Positions 17,837 to 26,993 of a stretch of DNA of 64,000 bases are shown piece by piece. How positions within the stretch are numbered: position 1 is the first letter of the stretch; the number at the start of each line of letters is the position of its first letter. The position numbers and the translations under genes are program-made. Origin of the DNA: Pseudomonas sp. ML96 (lineage in GTDB: Bacteria; Pseudomonadota; Gammaproteobacteria; Pseudomonadales; Pseudomonadaceae); contig NZ_JPMY01000046.1 of assembly GCF_000761545.1 (NCBI RefSeq), positions 195,498 through 259,497 of the forward strand, given 5' to 3'. The notes under the pieces were generated by a model that searched no databases, was not told where the DNA came from, and saw only the letters and a list, made by a program, of their open reading frames with translations.

Positions 17837-19783
17837 TCATTCGCTGGCCAGGGCGGCAACCGGGTCGAGGGCGGCAGCGGTCTTCGCCGGCAGGTAGCCG
17901 AACAGCAGGCCGGTGCCCACCGCGCAGGCGAAGGCCAGCAGCATCGCCGACAGGGAGAAGATCAGTGGCACGCCGGCCACCAGCAGCGCGGCGCCGCCGA
18001 TCAGGCCGACCAGCACACCGATGCTGCCGCCGACCAGGGTGACCAGCACCGCCTCGCCGAGGAACTGGCGGAGGATGTCGCGCTGGCGCGCGCCGGTGGC
18101 CATGCGCACGCCGATCTCGCGGGTGCGTTCGCGCACCGTCATCAGCATCACGTTCATCACCCCGATGCCGCCGACCAGCAGCGACACGGCGGCGATCAGG
18201 CCGAGCATGCGGGTCATGCTGTCCTGGGTCTCGGCCTCGGCCTGGACCTTGGCCGCAGCGTTGTCGACCTGGAAATCCTCGCGGCCGTGACGCGCCAGCA
18301 GCAGCTCGCGGGCGGCGGTCTCGGCAGCTTGCACCTGGTCGGTGGAGGCGGCGGTGAGCGCGGCGTACTCCGGCTCGGAAATGTCCTGGTAGACCCGCGC
18401 GCGCCCGGCGGCGTAGGGGATAAAGACCATCTCGTCGTAGTAGTCGGCGCCGGACTCGCGTCCCTTCTCGGCCATCACGCCGATCACCTCGAACGGCGCC
18501 TCGCCGATCAGCAGCTGCTTGCCCAGCGGGTTGGGCTCGTCGCGGAAGAAGAACTTGCGCGCCTTGTGGCCGAGCACCACCACCGGCGCCAGGTCCTGGT
18601 CCTCGGCGGCAGTGAAGAAGCGCCCCTCGGCCACCGGCCAGTGCTGGATCGCCGGCAGCTGCTCGTTGCTGGCGAACACATAGATGTCGCGCGAGGCGTT
18701 GCCGTACTGGACCATGCGCGGGTTGCCGATCACCGGGGTGAACAGGTCGATCTCCGGCAGGCGGCCGAGGGCTTCCAGGTCGCCCTCGCTGAGCACGCCC
18801 CAGGGGCCGCCCTCCGGCGGCTGCGCGGCGTACAGGTAGAGCGTGGTGGCGCCCATCGAGGCCATCTGCGCCAGGACCTTCTGCTTGGTGCCCAGGCCGA
18901 TGGCCAGCATGACGATCACCGAGGCCACGCCGATAACGATGCCGAGCAGGGTCAGCGCGGTGCGGAAGCGGTTCAGCAACATCACCCGCCAGGCCGAGCG
19001 CAGCACCTCGCCGAGGGCGCTCCAACCGGCGCCGTGCACGCTCATGCCGTCGAAGCGTGGTGCCGGCAGGGCGGCCGGATTGGGCTGCGCACCGCTGTCG
19101 CCAATGATCGCGCCATCGCGGATCTCGATGACCCGCTGCGCCTGCGCCGCCACCTCGCGATCATGGGTGATCAGGATCACCGTGTGCCCGGCCGCCGCCA
19201 GCTCGCGCAGCAGCGTCATGACCTCGCGGCCGCTGTGCGAGTCGAGGGCGCCGGTGGGTTCGTCGGCAAGGATGATGCGCCCGCCGTTCATCAGCGCGCG
19301 GGCGATCGACACGCGCTGCTGCTGGCCGCCGGAGAGCTGGCCGGGGCGATAGTCCAGGCGCTCGCCCAGGCCCAGGCGGGTGAGCAGGGCGGCAGCGCGC
19401 TGGCGGCGCTCGTCGGCGGACATACCGGCGTACAGCGCCGGCACCTCGACGTTCTCGCAGGCCGACTCGGTGGCGATCAGGTGGTAGCCCTGGAACACGA
19501 AGCCGAAGGCCTCGCGGCGCAGCCAGGCCAGCTGGTCGGCGTCCAGTTCGGCGACGTCGTGGCCGGCGAAGTGGTAGCTGCCGGCGCTGGGCCGGTCGAG
19601 GCAGCCGAGCAGGTTCATCAGGGTCGACTTGCCGGAGCCGGAGCTACCGACGATGGCGACGAACTCACCGGCGGCGATGCGCAGGTCGATGCCGTGCAGC
19701 ACCTCGACCTCCGGTGCGCCGTTTTCTCCCCCGTAGCGGCGGCGAATGCCGCGCAGTTCGATCAGTGGCGTGTCACTCACCAC
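17837..19783 (-). CDS. MacB/PvdT-type ABC transporter (fused ATPase and permease)
   Basis: Inner-membrane ABC exporter of the MacB family, 648 residues. The N-terminal ATPase has Walker A GSSGSGKST (46-54), signature LSGGQQQRVSIARAL, Walker B RIILADEPTGALD and switch LITHD. Then follow one membrane helix, a large periplasmic domain and three C-terminal helices (GGIGVMNVMLMTVRERTREIG is typical). MacB works with a MacA-type adaptor and an outer-membrane channel and pumps substrates from the periplasm outwards. It overlaps the upstream macA homologue by seven bases. PvdT in pyoverdine recycling is a well-studied relative; context supports siderophore export, but the substrate is not shown by sequence. 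Confidence 0.93.
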   Translation of the reverse strand: MVSDTPLIELRGIRRRYGGENGAPEVEVLHGIDLRIAAGEFVAIVGSSGSGKSTLMNLLGCLDRPSAGSYHFAGHDVAELDADQLAWLRREAFGFVFQGYHLIATESACENVEVPALYAGMSADERRQRAAALLTRLGLGERLDYRPGQLSGGQQQRVSIARALMNGGRIILADEPTGALDSHSGREVMTLLRELAAAGHTVILITHDREVAAQAQRVIEIRDGAIIGDSGAQPNPAALPAPRFDGMSVHGAGWSALGEVLRSAWRVMLLNRFRTALTLLGIVIGVASVIVMLAIGLGTKQKVLAQMASMGATTLYLYAAQPPEGGPWGVLSEGDLEALGRLPEIDLFTPVIGNPRMVQYGNASRDIYVFASNEQLPAIQHWPVAEGRFFTAAEDQDLAPVVVLGHKARKFFFRDEPNPLGKQLLIGEAPFEVIGVMAEKGRESGADYYDEMVFIPYAAGRARVYQDISEPEYAALTAASTDQVQAAETAARELLLARHGREDFQVDNAAAKVQAEAETQDSMTRMLGLIAAVSLLVGGIGVMNVMLMTVRERTREIGVRMATGARQRDILRQFLGEAVLVTLVGGSIGVLVGLIGGAALLVAGVPLIFSLSAMLLAFACAVGTGLLFGYLPAKTAAALDPVAALASE

Positions 19784-20943
19784 TGGAACCTCGACGGCGC
19801 GGGCGCGCGCTCGCCGGTGACCAGCAGCTCGCCCTCGCCCAGGCCGCTGACCACCTGGACGACTTGCCGGCTGCGCGCGCCGACCCGCACTTCGCGCGCG
19901 GCGGTGCGCCCGGAGGCTTCCAGCACTCGGGCGCTGAACAGGCCGGCCTGGCCTGCCACCGGCTGCAGCGCAGCCAGCGGCGCGGTCAGCACGTCATGTG
20001 CGGCGGCAGTGACGAAGGTGACCTGGGCGGTCATCTGCGGCATCAGCTCGCCGTCCTCGTTGTCCACGTCGAACAGCACGGTGTACTGCACCGCCTTGAC
20101 CGTCTGCGGCACGGCGGCGGACTCGCCGGAGGCGCTCGGCGTCACCGGCGGCGACGGCAGTACCTGGCGCACCTTGCCGTGCCAGCGGCGACCATCGCCG
20201 CCGAGGGTGGTGAAGTACAGCGGCATGTCGACGCGCACGCGGCGGATATCGGCCTCGGAAACCTTGGTCCAGGCGGTCATCGCGCCAAGGTCGGCCAGGC
20301 GCAGCACGGTCGGCGTCTGGTAGGTGGCGTTGAGGGTCTGTCCCTGTTTGACGTCGACGCCGATCACCGTGCCGGCAATGGGCGCGTAGATGCGCGTGTA
20401 GCTCAGCTGTGCCTCGTTGCCACGTAGGCGCGCGCTGGCCTCGGCGATCTGCGCGCGCAGCTGGCGCAGGCGCGCCTCGGCGGAACGCAGGGTGGCGGCG
20501 GCGACCTGCACGTCTTCCTCGCGGGTCGCCTCGTCGGCGGCCAGGCGCTGCTGGCGTTGGTGCTGCTGGCGCGCCAGGTCGAGCTGCGCCTGCTGCTCGG
20601 CCAGTTGCGCGCGCAGGCCGTCGAGGGCCGCGCGGTCGGCCTCGACCGTGGCCTGGTGCAGGCTGGCGTCGATCTCGGCGAGCAGTTGCCCCTGTTTCAC
20701 CTGGTCACCGGCCTGCACGTGCAGGCGGGTGATCTGCCCGGACACCTGGGCGCCGACATCCACCGACTCGCGCGGCTGCAGGGTGGCGATGGCGGTGACG
20801 CTGGCCTCGACGTCGCCACGGCCAATGGCCACGGTATCGTAGGCCACCGCGTCATCCCAGGACAGCCAGATCAGCGCCGGCACACCGAGGATCACGGCGG
20901 CCGCCAGGCCACGACGCAGGAGCGGGGGGAAACGCGAGGTCAT
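19777..20943 (-). CDS. MacA/PvdR-type periplasmic adaptor (membrane fusion protein)
   Basis: Adaptor subunit linking a MacB pump to its outer-membrane factor, 388 residues. A single N-terminal membrane anchor (about residues 10-28) is followed by the lipoyl-like halves (ATLQPRESVDVGAQVSGQI and YAPIAGTVIGVDVKQGQTL) flanking a coiled coil rich in Ala, Gln, Leu and Arg (about residues 95-165). The C-terminal barrel domain ends SRFQW. It heads the three-gene pump operon and begins 29 bases after the DUF3325 gene, so the pump is probably cotranscribed with the iron genes. Confidence 0.92.
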   Translation of the reverse strand: MTSRFPPLLRRGLAAAVILGVPALIWLSWDDAVAYDTVAIGRGDVEASVTAIATLQPRESVDVGAQVSGQITRLHVQAGDQVKQGQLLAEIDASLHQATVEADRAALDGLRAQLAEQQAQLDLARQQHQRQQRLAADEATREEDVQVAAATLRSAEARLRQLRAQIAEASARLRGNEAQLSYTRIYAPIAGTVIGVDVKQGQTLNATYQTPTVLRLADLGAMTAWTKVSEADIRRVRVDMPLYFTTLGGDGRRWHGKVRQVLPSPPVTPSASGESAAVPQTVKAVQYTVLFDVDNEDGELMPQMTAQVTFVTAAAHDVLTAPLAALQPVAGQAGLFSARVLEASGRTAAREVRVGARSRQVVQVVSGLGEGELLVTGERAPAPSRFQW

Positions 20944-20972
20944 CGACTACTTCTTCCTTGAACGGTGCCGGT

Positions 20973-21317
20973 TCAGCCGGCGCTCAACAACAGGACCGGC
21001 AGGCCGACGCCAGCCGCGACGGCGGCCAGCAGCGCGGCGATACGCGGGCGATAGGGCAGCAGCAGGACCAGGGTGAAGGCACCGACGCTGAGCATGCCGC
21101 ACCAGACCACGGGGCCGACGGCGCTGCCCCAAATCTGTACGCACGGCCATACGGCCAGCGCCAGCAGCAGCCAGCCGGCCACGCGCAGCAGGCGCTGGCG
21201 GGTCGGCGCCTTGGCCTTCCACACCTGGGCATGGTGGCGATCCATGGCCAGGCACAGGCCGGCCATGCCGGCGTAGCACAGCGCGATGGCGAGGAGCACG
21301 GCGAGGGACAGGCTCAT
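20973..21317 (-). CDS. DUF3325 membrane protein (iron uptake associated)
   Basis: A 114-residue protein with four hydrophobic helices, matching the DUF3325 proteins that accompany PepSY reductase-like proteins and TonB siderophore receptors in Pseudomonas. The start ATG 21317 overlaps the PepSY stop as ATGA. In P. aeruginosa small membrane proteins of this kind occur in the fpvGHJK group needed to free iron from pyoverdine in the periplasm; whether this one is the same orthologue is not settled by sequence inspection. Confidence 0.8.
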   Translation of the reverse strand: MSLSLAVLLAIALCYAGMAGLCLAMDRHHAQVWKAKAPTRQRLLRVAGWLLLALAVWPCVQIWGSAVGPVVWCGMLSVGAFTLVLLLPYRPRIAALLAAVAAGVGLPVLLLSAG

Positions 21318-22957
21318 GCTTGCGCCTCCGTCACGGCGGCACGCTGGCGAGCACGCGCCGGCACGGCACGCGGCCGGGTGATGCGCCAGGCGCCCCACAG
21401 CGACAGGGCGCCAACGCCCAGAGCCACCAGCTCGACGCCAGCGCGCTCGCCGTCGCCGCGCTGCAGATACATCAGCAGGTGCTCGCCGACGCTCAACCAG
21501 TTGAGCAGCGGCAGCAGCAGGCACAGCGCGGCCAGCGCCAGCAGCTGCTCGACCCAGGCACGCGCCGCCGGGCGTAGGCCGGCGTGGACGAAGCTCAGCA
21601 GCCAGACGGCGAAGAACACCACGATCTCCCATTCCGGGCGGTCGGCGATGCCCAGCGGCAGCAGGCGGTTACCCCAGAAGAACGCCACGCAGGCGATGGA
21701 CAGGCCGGTCAACGTGCCGACGTTGAGCACCTCGATCACCCGGTACACACGTGGCGTGGCGCTGCCGAACTCATTCAGCGAACGCTGGCGGCGCTTGACC
21801 ATGAACAGCAGGGCGCCAGTGGCCAGCATGGCCGCGCCGGCCAGGCCGCTGAAGAAGTACAGCCAGCGCACCAGGTGGCCGCCGAACGCGGCGAAGTGCA
21901 GGTTGGCCATCACCGACTGCACGTCCTGCGCGGCGCCGCCACGCAGCTCGCCGGGCATCTGCACATCGGTCTGCTCACCCGTCACGCCGTTGAAGAACAC
22001 CCGGCCGCCGCCATCGCCGAGCAGGCGGTACTCGCCCGGCTTCTCGATGAAGCGGCCGAACACCAGCACCGAGGCGCTGCTGTCGTTGGGGTGCTCGATG
22101 CTGACGAAGCTGGCCGGGCGCTGCAGTTGCTGTTCGGCACGCAACAGCAGCTCGTCGACCTTGGCCAGCGGCGCGGCGATGCCGGTGATTTCCTGGGCTT
22201 CCGGCTGGGTCAGCAGGTCGGCGAAGTAGGCTTCCTCGCTGTCGTAGTGGGCGACGATGCCGGCCGGCATGTACAGCGCGTAGAAGGTCGCCAGGCCGGT
22301 GTAGGCGATCATCAGCTGGAACGGCAGGCTCAGCACCGACAGCGCGTTGTGCGCATCCAGCCAGCTGCGCTGGCCCTTGCCCGGGCGGAAGGTGAAGAAG
22401 TCCTTGAAGATGCGCTTGTGGATGACGATGCCGCTGACCAGCGCCACCAGCATGGCCATGGTGAAGGCACCGACGAACCAGATGCCGGCGGTGCCGCCGT
22501 GGAATTCGAAGTGCATGTGCACGAAGTGGTGACCGCCTTCGCTGTCACGCTCGTGCGAGCCGTCCACCGGCTTGCCGGTCGTGGCGTCGATGCGGGTGTT
22601 GTGGAAGTTCTCCTGCGGGTCCTGCCAGAACAGGCGGATCGACGGGTCCTCGTCCGACGGCAGGCCGACGCCCCAGAAATGCGCGTCTGGCTGGTTCTCC
22701 TCGAACCAGGCACGGCCCAGGCGCATGGCGCCAGGACGGTCGAAACCATCGTCCATGCTGGTGTCGCCGGTGGCCTCGGTGGCCTGCGGCAGGTGCGGTT
22801 TCATCCAGCGGGTGATGGGCTCGTCGAACACACCCAGGCTGCCGGTGAGGAAGATCACGAACAGCACCCAGCACGCCCACAGCCCGCCCCAGGTGTGCAG
22901 CCAGGCCATGGCCTGGCGGAAGCCGCCCTCGGCGGCGCCACTCTCGACCTTGCTCAT
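21314..22957 (-). CDS. PepSY-associated membrane protein, putative ferrisiderophore reductase (FpvG-like)
   Basis: Inner-membrane protein of 547 residues with a PepSY_TM layout: helix at about 17-42, a periplasmic domain, the second helix near IWFVGAFTMAMLVALVSGIVIHKR, further helices and a C-terminal membrane tail. Paired histidines in or near helices (GGHHFVHMHFEFHGG, NLHFAAFGGHLVRW) suit heme or metal binding. FpvG of P. aeruginosa, of this family, reduces ferripyoverdine iron in the periplasm; the same role is inferred here for the siderophore taken up by the receptor just upstream. It overlaps genes on both sides by ATGA, so the three small-operon genes are coupled. Confidence 0.85.
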   Translation of the reverse strand: MSKVESGAAEGGFRQAMAWLHTWGGLWACWVLFVIFLTGSLGVFDEPITRWMKPHLPQATEATGDTSMDDGFDRPGAMRLGRAWFEENQPDAHFWGVGLPSDEDPSIRLFWQDPQENFHNTRIDATTGKPVDGSHERDSEGGHHFVHMHFEFHGGTAGIWFVGAFTMAMLVALVSGIVIHKRIFKDFFTFRPGKGQRSWLDAHNALSVLSLPFQLMIAYTGLATFYALYMPAGIVAHYDSEEAYFADLLTQPEAQEITGIAAPLAKVDELLLRAEQQLQRPASFVSIEHPNDSSASVLVFGRFIEKPGEYRLLGDGGGRVFFNGVTGEQTDVQMPGELRGGAAQDVQSVMANLHFAAFGGHLVRWLYFFSGLAGAAMLATGALLFMVKRRQRSLNEFGSATPRVYRVIEVLNVGTLTGLSIACVAFFWGNRLLPLGIADRPEWEIVVFFAVWLLSFVHAGLRPAARAWVEQLLALAALCLLLPLLNWLSVGEHLLMYLQRGDGERAGVELVALGVGALSLWGAWRITRPRAVPARARQRAAVTEAQA

Positions 22958-23238
22958 GCCTCACCTCCCAGCAGAATGCCGGCGCCGGTCAGCACCAGCG
23001 AAGCGATCAGCAGCACCAGCCAGATGCGCTTCAGGTTCGGCGTGGCGAAGGCCCAGACGATCACCGCGGTGTACACCGCGAAGCTGGTCAGCGAGGCGGC
23101 GAGAATCGCCTGGCTCTTGGGCAGCGGCAGCACCGCGCCGAGGAAGATCACGCAGGCACAGGTCAGCGCGTAGCCGCCGAGCAGGGCAGCCAGGGTGCGC
23201 GAGAGCAGTGCGCGTGAGCGGGGGGAAATCGATTTCAT
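22954..23238 (-). CDS. DUF3649 membrane protein (iron uptake associated)
   Basis: A 94-residue protein with three hydrophobic helices and a basic N-terminus (MKSISPRSRALLSRT). DUF3649 proteins are found almost always next to PepSY ferrisiderophore-reductase-like proteins in iron loci. Its stop overlaps the PepSY start (ATGA). ATG 23238 was chosen because the family begins there; an upstream in-frame start exists at 23328. A 189-base gap containing a stem-loop separates it from the receptor gene upstream. Confidence 0.8.
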   Translation of the reverse strand: MKSISPRSRALLSRTLAALLGGYALTCACVIFLGAVLPLPKSQAILAASLTSFAVYTAVIVWAFATPNLKRIWLVLLIASLVLTGAGILLGGEA

Positions 23239-23395
23239 CGGCAAGCGACCATGGAAGCCGGGAACAGGAAAGCCGCCAGCAGAACCGGCGGCGAAGCGTG
23301 CGGGCGCAGATACAACGCAGTGGCCCACACTTAAGGACGGATAGACTCGGTAAAACCGGAAGCTCCACCCCTCGCCAACCTGTGACCGGATGTTT

Positions 23396-23416
23396 CGGCG
23401 GCGCCTGGCGCCGCCG
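23396..23416 (-). other. Stem-loop between TonB receptor and the reductase genes
   Basis: A perfect inverted repeat of CGGCGGCGC with GCGCCGCCG around a three-base loop, 12 bases past the receptor stop. The minus-strand transcript has no U-run after it, so it looks more like a partial terminator or a 3' end protecting the receptor message than a full stop. It could make receptor mRNA exceed that of the downstream genes. Confidence 0.6.
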
Positions 23417-23427
23417 CAACGAGCCGA

Positions 23428-25935
23428 TCAGAAGTCCATGCGCAGGCCGAGGCTGGCGTTACGCGGAGCACCGTAGTAGCTGGAGCTGGAGCTGGTGTAG
23501 TACTCCTCGTCCAGCAGGTTGTTGAGGTTGAGGGTGGCACTGAGCTGCTCGGTGATCGGGTAGCGCGCCATCACGTCGACCACCGCGTAGTCGTCCTGGG
23601 TGAAGCGCACGCGCAGTGGACCAACCCCATCGCTGTAGATCTCGCTCTGCCAGTTGACCCCGCCGCCGACGGTCAGGCCATTGCCGACGCTACGCAGCAC
23701 GTAGGTGGTGAACAGCTTGACGGTGTTCTGCGGGATGTTGGTGTTGAGCTTGTTGCCGTCGGCGTCCTGCACGATGTTGCGGCTGAAGCTGGCACTGGCC
23801 TGCCAGTCGGTGGCCAGCTCACCGGAGAGTTCCACTTCGAAGCCACGGGTCTTGGTGCCGGATTCGGCGCGGAAGGCAGCTTCCGTTGTACCCGGAATAA
23901 GTACCTCGGGCGTGATAGCAACCGCCAGGTTGTCCTGTTCAATCTGATACAGGGCCAAGCCAAGGTTCAGGCCACCATCGAAGAACGCCGCCTTGCTACC
24001 CACCTCATAGCCTTCGCCTTCCAGCGGGTCGATGTAGGCGCCAGTCACAGTCCGGTTGCTCTGCGGTTTGAAGATACTGGTGTAGCTGGCATATACCGAC
24101 CAGATATCGTCGATGTCATAGACCACACCCGCGAACGGGGTGACCACGCCGGTCTCGCTACGCGAGCTGGCAGAGGTCTGCGTACCGGCGAGATTCTCGT
24201 ACTTGACCGTGTTTTTCCAGTCGATCACCCGCGCGCCGAGGATGAACGACAGATCCTCGCTGGCACGCAGACGGGTGCTGGCGTAGGCAGCGCGCTGCTC
24301 TTCGCTGAAGTCCATGCGGCCATCCGACTGCAGATCGGGCTTGGCCGGAGTCTTGCCGTCCCAGGTGTAGATATTGTCGATCACCGGGAAACCACCGGTG
24401 ACGGGATCAGTCCACCAGGAGTAGGTCGGGGTGTTGTAGTCGGTACGCTGCTGGCTGTAGCCGAAGGTGGCATCGTGCTCCAGACCGAACAGGTCGAAGT
24501 TGCCCGCCAGGTTCAGGTCGAAGCTGTTCTGTACCGGCTTGGCTTTCCAGCGGTTGGCATAGAACACGATCGAAGCTGGATCGGCTCCAGCCGCCCGGTT
24601 ATTACCCCCGGCATAACCACTGAGCTCGTCGTATTCGCTACGACGATTATTCAGGCTCAGCTTGGCCTTCCAGCGCTCGGTCAGGTTGTGCTCGAGGATG
24701 GCGAAGGCGGAGACGGCGCTACGGTTGGAGTAGGCCCACTTGGCGGCGGCAGAGTCCGAATCGTCATGATCGGCCTTGGTGCCGTCGTTGTTGAACAGCG
24801 GCAGGCCGTTACGGGCATGACCGTCATAGTCGTCGGACTGCGAGTCCATGCCGAAGGTCAGCAGGGTGTCGGAGGTCAGGTCGGCCTCGATCACGCCATA
24901 GAGCACCTGCTTGCGCTCGCTGAGGCGGTCGACGTAGGAGTCGTTCTCCTGGTACGCGCCGACCAGACGGCCACGTACGTTGCCGCTCTCGGTCAGCGGG
25001 CCGCTGACATCAGCCTCGGTACGACGGTAATCCCAGGAGCCGCCGGTGACGCTGACGCTGCTCTTGAATTCCGAGGTCGGGCGCTTGCGGATCATGTTCA
25101 GGGTGGCGCCAGGGGTACCCACGCCGTTGGTCAGGCCGGTAGCGCCACGGATAACCTCGACGCGGTCGTACAGGACCATATCGTTGCTCTGCGCCGGGCT
25201 CTCGTAGTTGCTGTCGAGCAGCTGCACACCGTCGATCTGGTAGTTCTCGACCTTGAAGCCACGCGAGTAGATGCCGCTGTTGTCGCCACCGTTACCGCCA
25301 CTCTGGCTGAGCGTCAGGCCGGGGGTCTGGCGCACCACGTCGGTGAGCTGGGTGAGGTTCTGGTCCTTCATGCGCTGGCTGGTGATCACCGAGACCGACT
25401 GCGGCGTCTCGCGGATCGACAGCGGCAGGCCGGTGGCGGTGCTGGTCGAGCCGGTGGTGTAGGAACCGGTGTCCTCGGTGGTCTCGCCCAGACCGGCACC
25501 GGTAATGCTGGTGGCATCGAGTTGCAGTGCCGAGCCGGCTTCCAGTGCCGGCAGCAACGAGTAGTTGCCGCTGGCCTGACGCGATACCTGCAGGCCGCTG
25601 CCGGACAGCAGGCGCTGCAGCGCCTCATCGGCGGACAGCTGGCCCTGCACGCCCGGCGATTGCAGGCCGCGCACGGTTTCCGGAGAGAAGGACACGCTGA
25701 CACCGGTGGTGGCGGCGAAGCTGTTCAGCGCCGACTCCAGCGAACCCGCGGCAATTGCGAAATCGTGCTGCGCCGCCACGTTTTCTGCCCAGACCGGCTG
25801 CACCTGCACCAGGCCGGCGACCGGCAATGCCAGCACCGCGCCGAGCAGCGCGCGATTGATGGCCACGCCCAGCGGGCTGAGGCGGGGGGAGCTACGAAGC
25901 AACGAAGTACTGCGCGGAGCGGTCTGGCGCGACAT
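23428..25935 (-). CDS. TonB-dependent siderophore receptor with N-terminal signalling domain (set 1)
   Basis: Outer-membrane receptor of 835 residues. A long signal peptide (about 50 residues, ending PVWA) is followed by an STN signalling domain (about 57-128) that contacts the anti-sigma factor, a plug domain (from about 175, RETPQSVSVITSQRMKDQN) and a 22-strand barrel ending in aromatic F (GLRMDF). The transducer type fits the fecI/fecR pair directly upstream. The sequence resembles FpvA/FoxA/FhuE-type ferrisiderophore receptors; the ligand is not determined. ATG 25935 (MSRQTAPRST) was chosen with GGAACC upstream. It is followed by reductase and efflux genes, an unusual full set in one locus. 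Confidence 0.93.
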   Translation of the reverse strand: MSRQTAPRSTSLLRSSPRLSPLGVAINRALLGAVLALPVAGLVQVQPVWAENVAAQHDFAIAAGSLESALNSFAATTGVSVSFSPETVRGLQSPGVQGQLSADEALQRLLSGSGLQVSRQASGNYSLLPALEAGSALQLDATSITGAGLGETTEDTGSYTTGSTSTATGLPLSIRETPQSVSVITSQRMKDQNLTQLTDVVRQTPGLTLSQSGGNGGDNSGIYSRGFKVENYQIDGVQLLDSNYESPAQSNDMVLYDRVEVIRGATGLTNGVGTPGATLNMIRKRPTSEFKSSVSVTGGSWDYRRTEADVSGPLTESGNVRGRLVGAYQENDSYVDRLSERKQVLYGVIEADLTSDTLLTFGMDSQSDDYDGHARNGLPLFNNDGTKADHDDSDSAAAKWAYSNRSAVSAFAILEHNLTERWKAKLSLNNRRSEYDELSGYAGGNNRAAGADPASIVFYANRWKAKPVQNSFDLNLAGNFDLFGLEHDATFGYSQQRTDYNTPTYSWWTDPVTGGFPVIDNIYTWDGKTPAKPDLQSDGRMDFSEEQRAAYASTRLRASEDLSFILGARVIDWKNTVKYENLAGTQTSASSRSETGVVTPFAGVVYDIDDIWSVYASYTSIFKPQSNRTVTGAYIDPLEGEGYEVGSKAAFFDGGLNLGLALYQIEQDNLAVAITPEVLIPGTTEAAFRAESGTKTRGFEVELSGELATDWQASASFSRNIVQDADGNKLNTNIPQNTVKLFTTYVLRSVGNGLTVGGGVNWQSEIYSDGVGPLRVRFTQDDYAVVDVMARYPITEQLSATLNLNNLLDEEYYTSSSSSYYGAPRNASLGLRMDF

Positions 25936-26024
25936 GGAAGGTTCCTGGGAGAGGGTTGGCAGGGAGCGCACTACGGGCGCTTTCCTAACCAAGTCGAATG
26001 AGAAGCGAAATCAACAACACCCCA

Positions 26025-26040
26025 GGCAAAAATATTTTCA
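26025..26040 (-). promoter_or_regulatory. Putative ECF-sigma promoter element for receptor 1
   Basis: On the minus strand TGAAAATATTTTTGCC begins at the stop codon of the anti-sigma gene and lies about 90 bases before the receptor start. The GAAAAT core followed by a T-run also appears behind the anti-sigma genes of sets 2 and 3. I infer it is the -35 region read by the cognate FecI-type sigma factor; the -10 part is not clear. Confidence 0.5.
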
Positions 26041-26991
26041 CGCAGGCTCGATACGCACCCAGTAGCGGGTCATACGGCGCACCCGCAGCGGCAGGGTGCC
26101 GCTCAGGTTGTCCAGCACCGCATCGCTGTCGGCCAGCTGGAAGGCGCCGGAGATATGCAGCCCGGCCAGTGCCGGGTCGCAAGACAGCATTCCCGGGCGA
26201 TAGCGCGCCAGCTCGTCGATGAAGCGCGGCAGCGGCCAGTCGCTGACCACCAGCATGCCGCGCAGCCAGGCATCGGCGTGCGCCTCCAGTGGCTCCACTG
26301 CGCCGCAGGCCGTGGCGCTGTACCACAGCTGCTGACCGGCCTCGACGCGCAGCGGTTGGTCCGGCGCATCCAGCGGGCGGACCTCGACGGCGTGCTGCAG
26401 CACGCGCACCTGGGTGCGTTCGCCGTCCTGGCGCACCAGGAAGCGGGTACCCAGGGCGCGGATGCTGCCCTGTTCGGTGTGCACCACGAAGGGTCGATCC
26501 TGGGCGTCCTTGGCGGTCTGCACATGGATCTCGCCACGGCGCAGGTGCAGTTCGCGCAGGCGCTCGCCGTAGCTGATGTCGAGGGAGCTGTCGCTGTTCA
26601 GGCGCACTTGGCCGCCGTCCTCCAGGCGCAGGCTGCGGCGCTCGCCAACGGCGGTGCACTCATCGGCACGCAGGCTGCGCATGGGCGCGGACTGCCAGCC
26701 GAGACCGGCCGCGCCGCCGCCGAGCAGCAACAGACCGAGCAGCTTGAGGCTGTCACGCCGGCGGCCGTTGACCCCACGCAGCGCGGCCGGGGCGACACCG
26801 TTCGGCAGGCCACCGAGCTTGCCCTGCAGGCGCTCCATGCGGCTCCAGGCCTGGCGATGCGCGGCATCGGCCTCCAGCCAGCGACGATGCGCCTCGCCGG
26901 TGGCGGCGCACTGCGGCGCAGCCTGCAGGTCCAGATGCCAGTTGGCGGCGGCCTGCAACACGGCCAGCGAGGGTTGCGCGATGCTGCCCAT
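26038..26991 (-). CDS. FecR-family anti-sigma factor (set 1)
   Basis: Regulator of the neighbouring ECF sigma factor, 317 residues from ATG 26991. It has a cytoplasmic N-terminal domain (DUF4880 type, HRRWLEADAAHRQAW), one membrane helix (about residues 81-99), a periplasmic FecR domain and a C-terminal domain that binds the receptor's signalling domain. G181-T182 in RALGTRFLV is the position at which FoxR/FpvR-type proteins cleave themselves. The start is two bases past the sigma stop; an ATG at 27018 overlapping that gene is possible. Confidence 0.9.
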   Translation of the reverse strand: MGSIAQPSLAVLQAAANWHLDLQAAPQCAATGEAHRRWLEADAAHRQAWSRMERLQGKLGGLPNGVAPAALRGVNGRRRDSLKLLGLLLLGGGAAGLGWQSAPMRSLRADECTAVGERRSLRLEDGGQVRLNSDSSLDISYGERLRELHLRRGEIHVQTAKDAQDRPFVVHTEQGSIRALGTRFLVRQDGERTQVRVLQHAVEVRPLDAPDQPLRVEAGQQLWYSATACGAVEPLEAHADAWLRGMLVVSDWPLPRFIDELARYRPGMLSCDPALAGLHISGAFQLADSDAVLDNLSGTLPLRVRRMTRYWVRIEPA

Positions 26992-26993
26992 GC

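Noticed and set aside
17826..19025. A long N-terminal extension of the outer-membrane factor frame into the MacB gene
   Set aside because: The extra 400 residues are an alternate frame of macB without homology, while the lipoprotein signal with lipobox begins at 17825.
17552..20323. A plus-strand open frame of over 900 codons across the MacA-MacB genes
   Set aside because: Antisense to conserved efflux genes with intact motifs; amino acid composition is that of a reverse-frame artefact (His, Gln, Arg and Ala excess).
16458..20943. Naming the pump genes pvdRT-opmQ
   Set aside because: Family composition is the same, but no pyoverdine synthesis or pvd genes are in the window and MacAB-type pumps have other substrates. 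Symbols were left empty.
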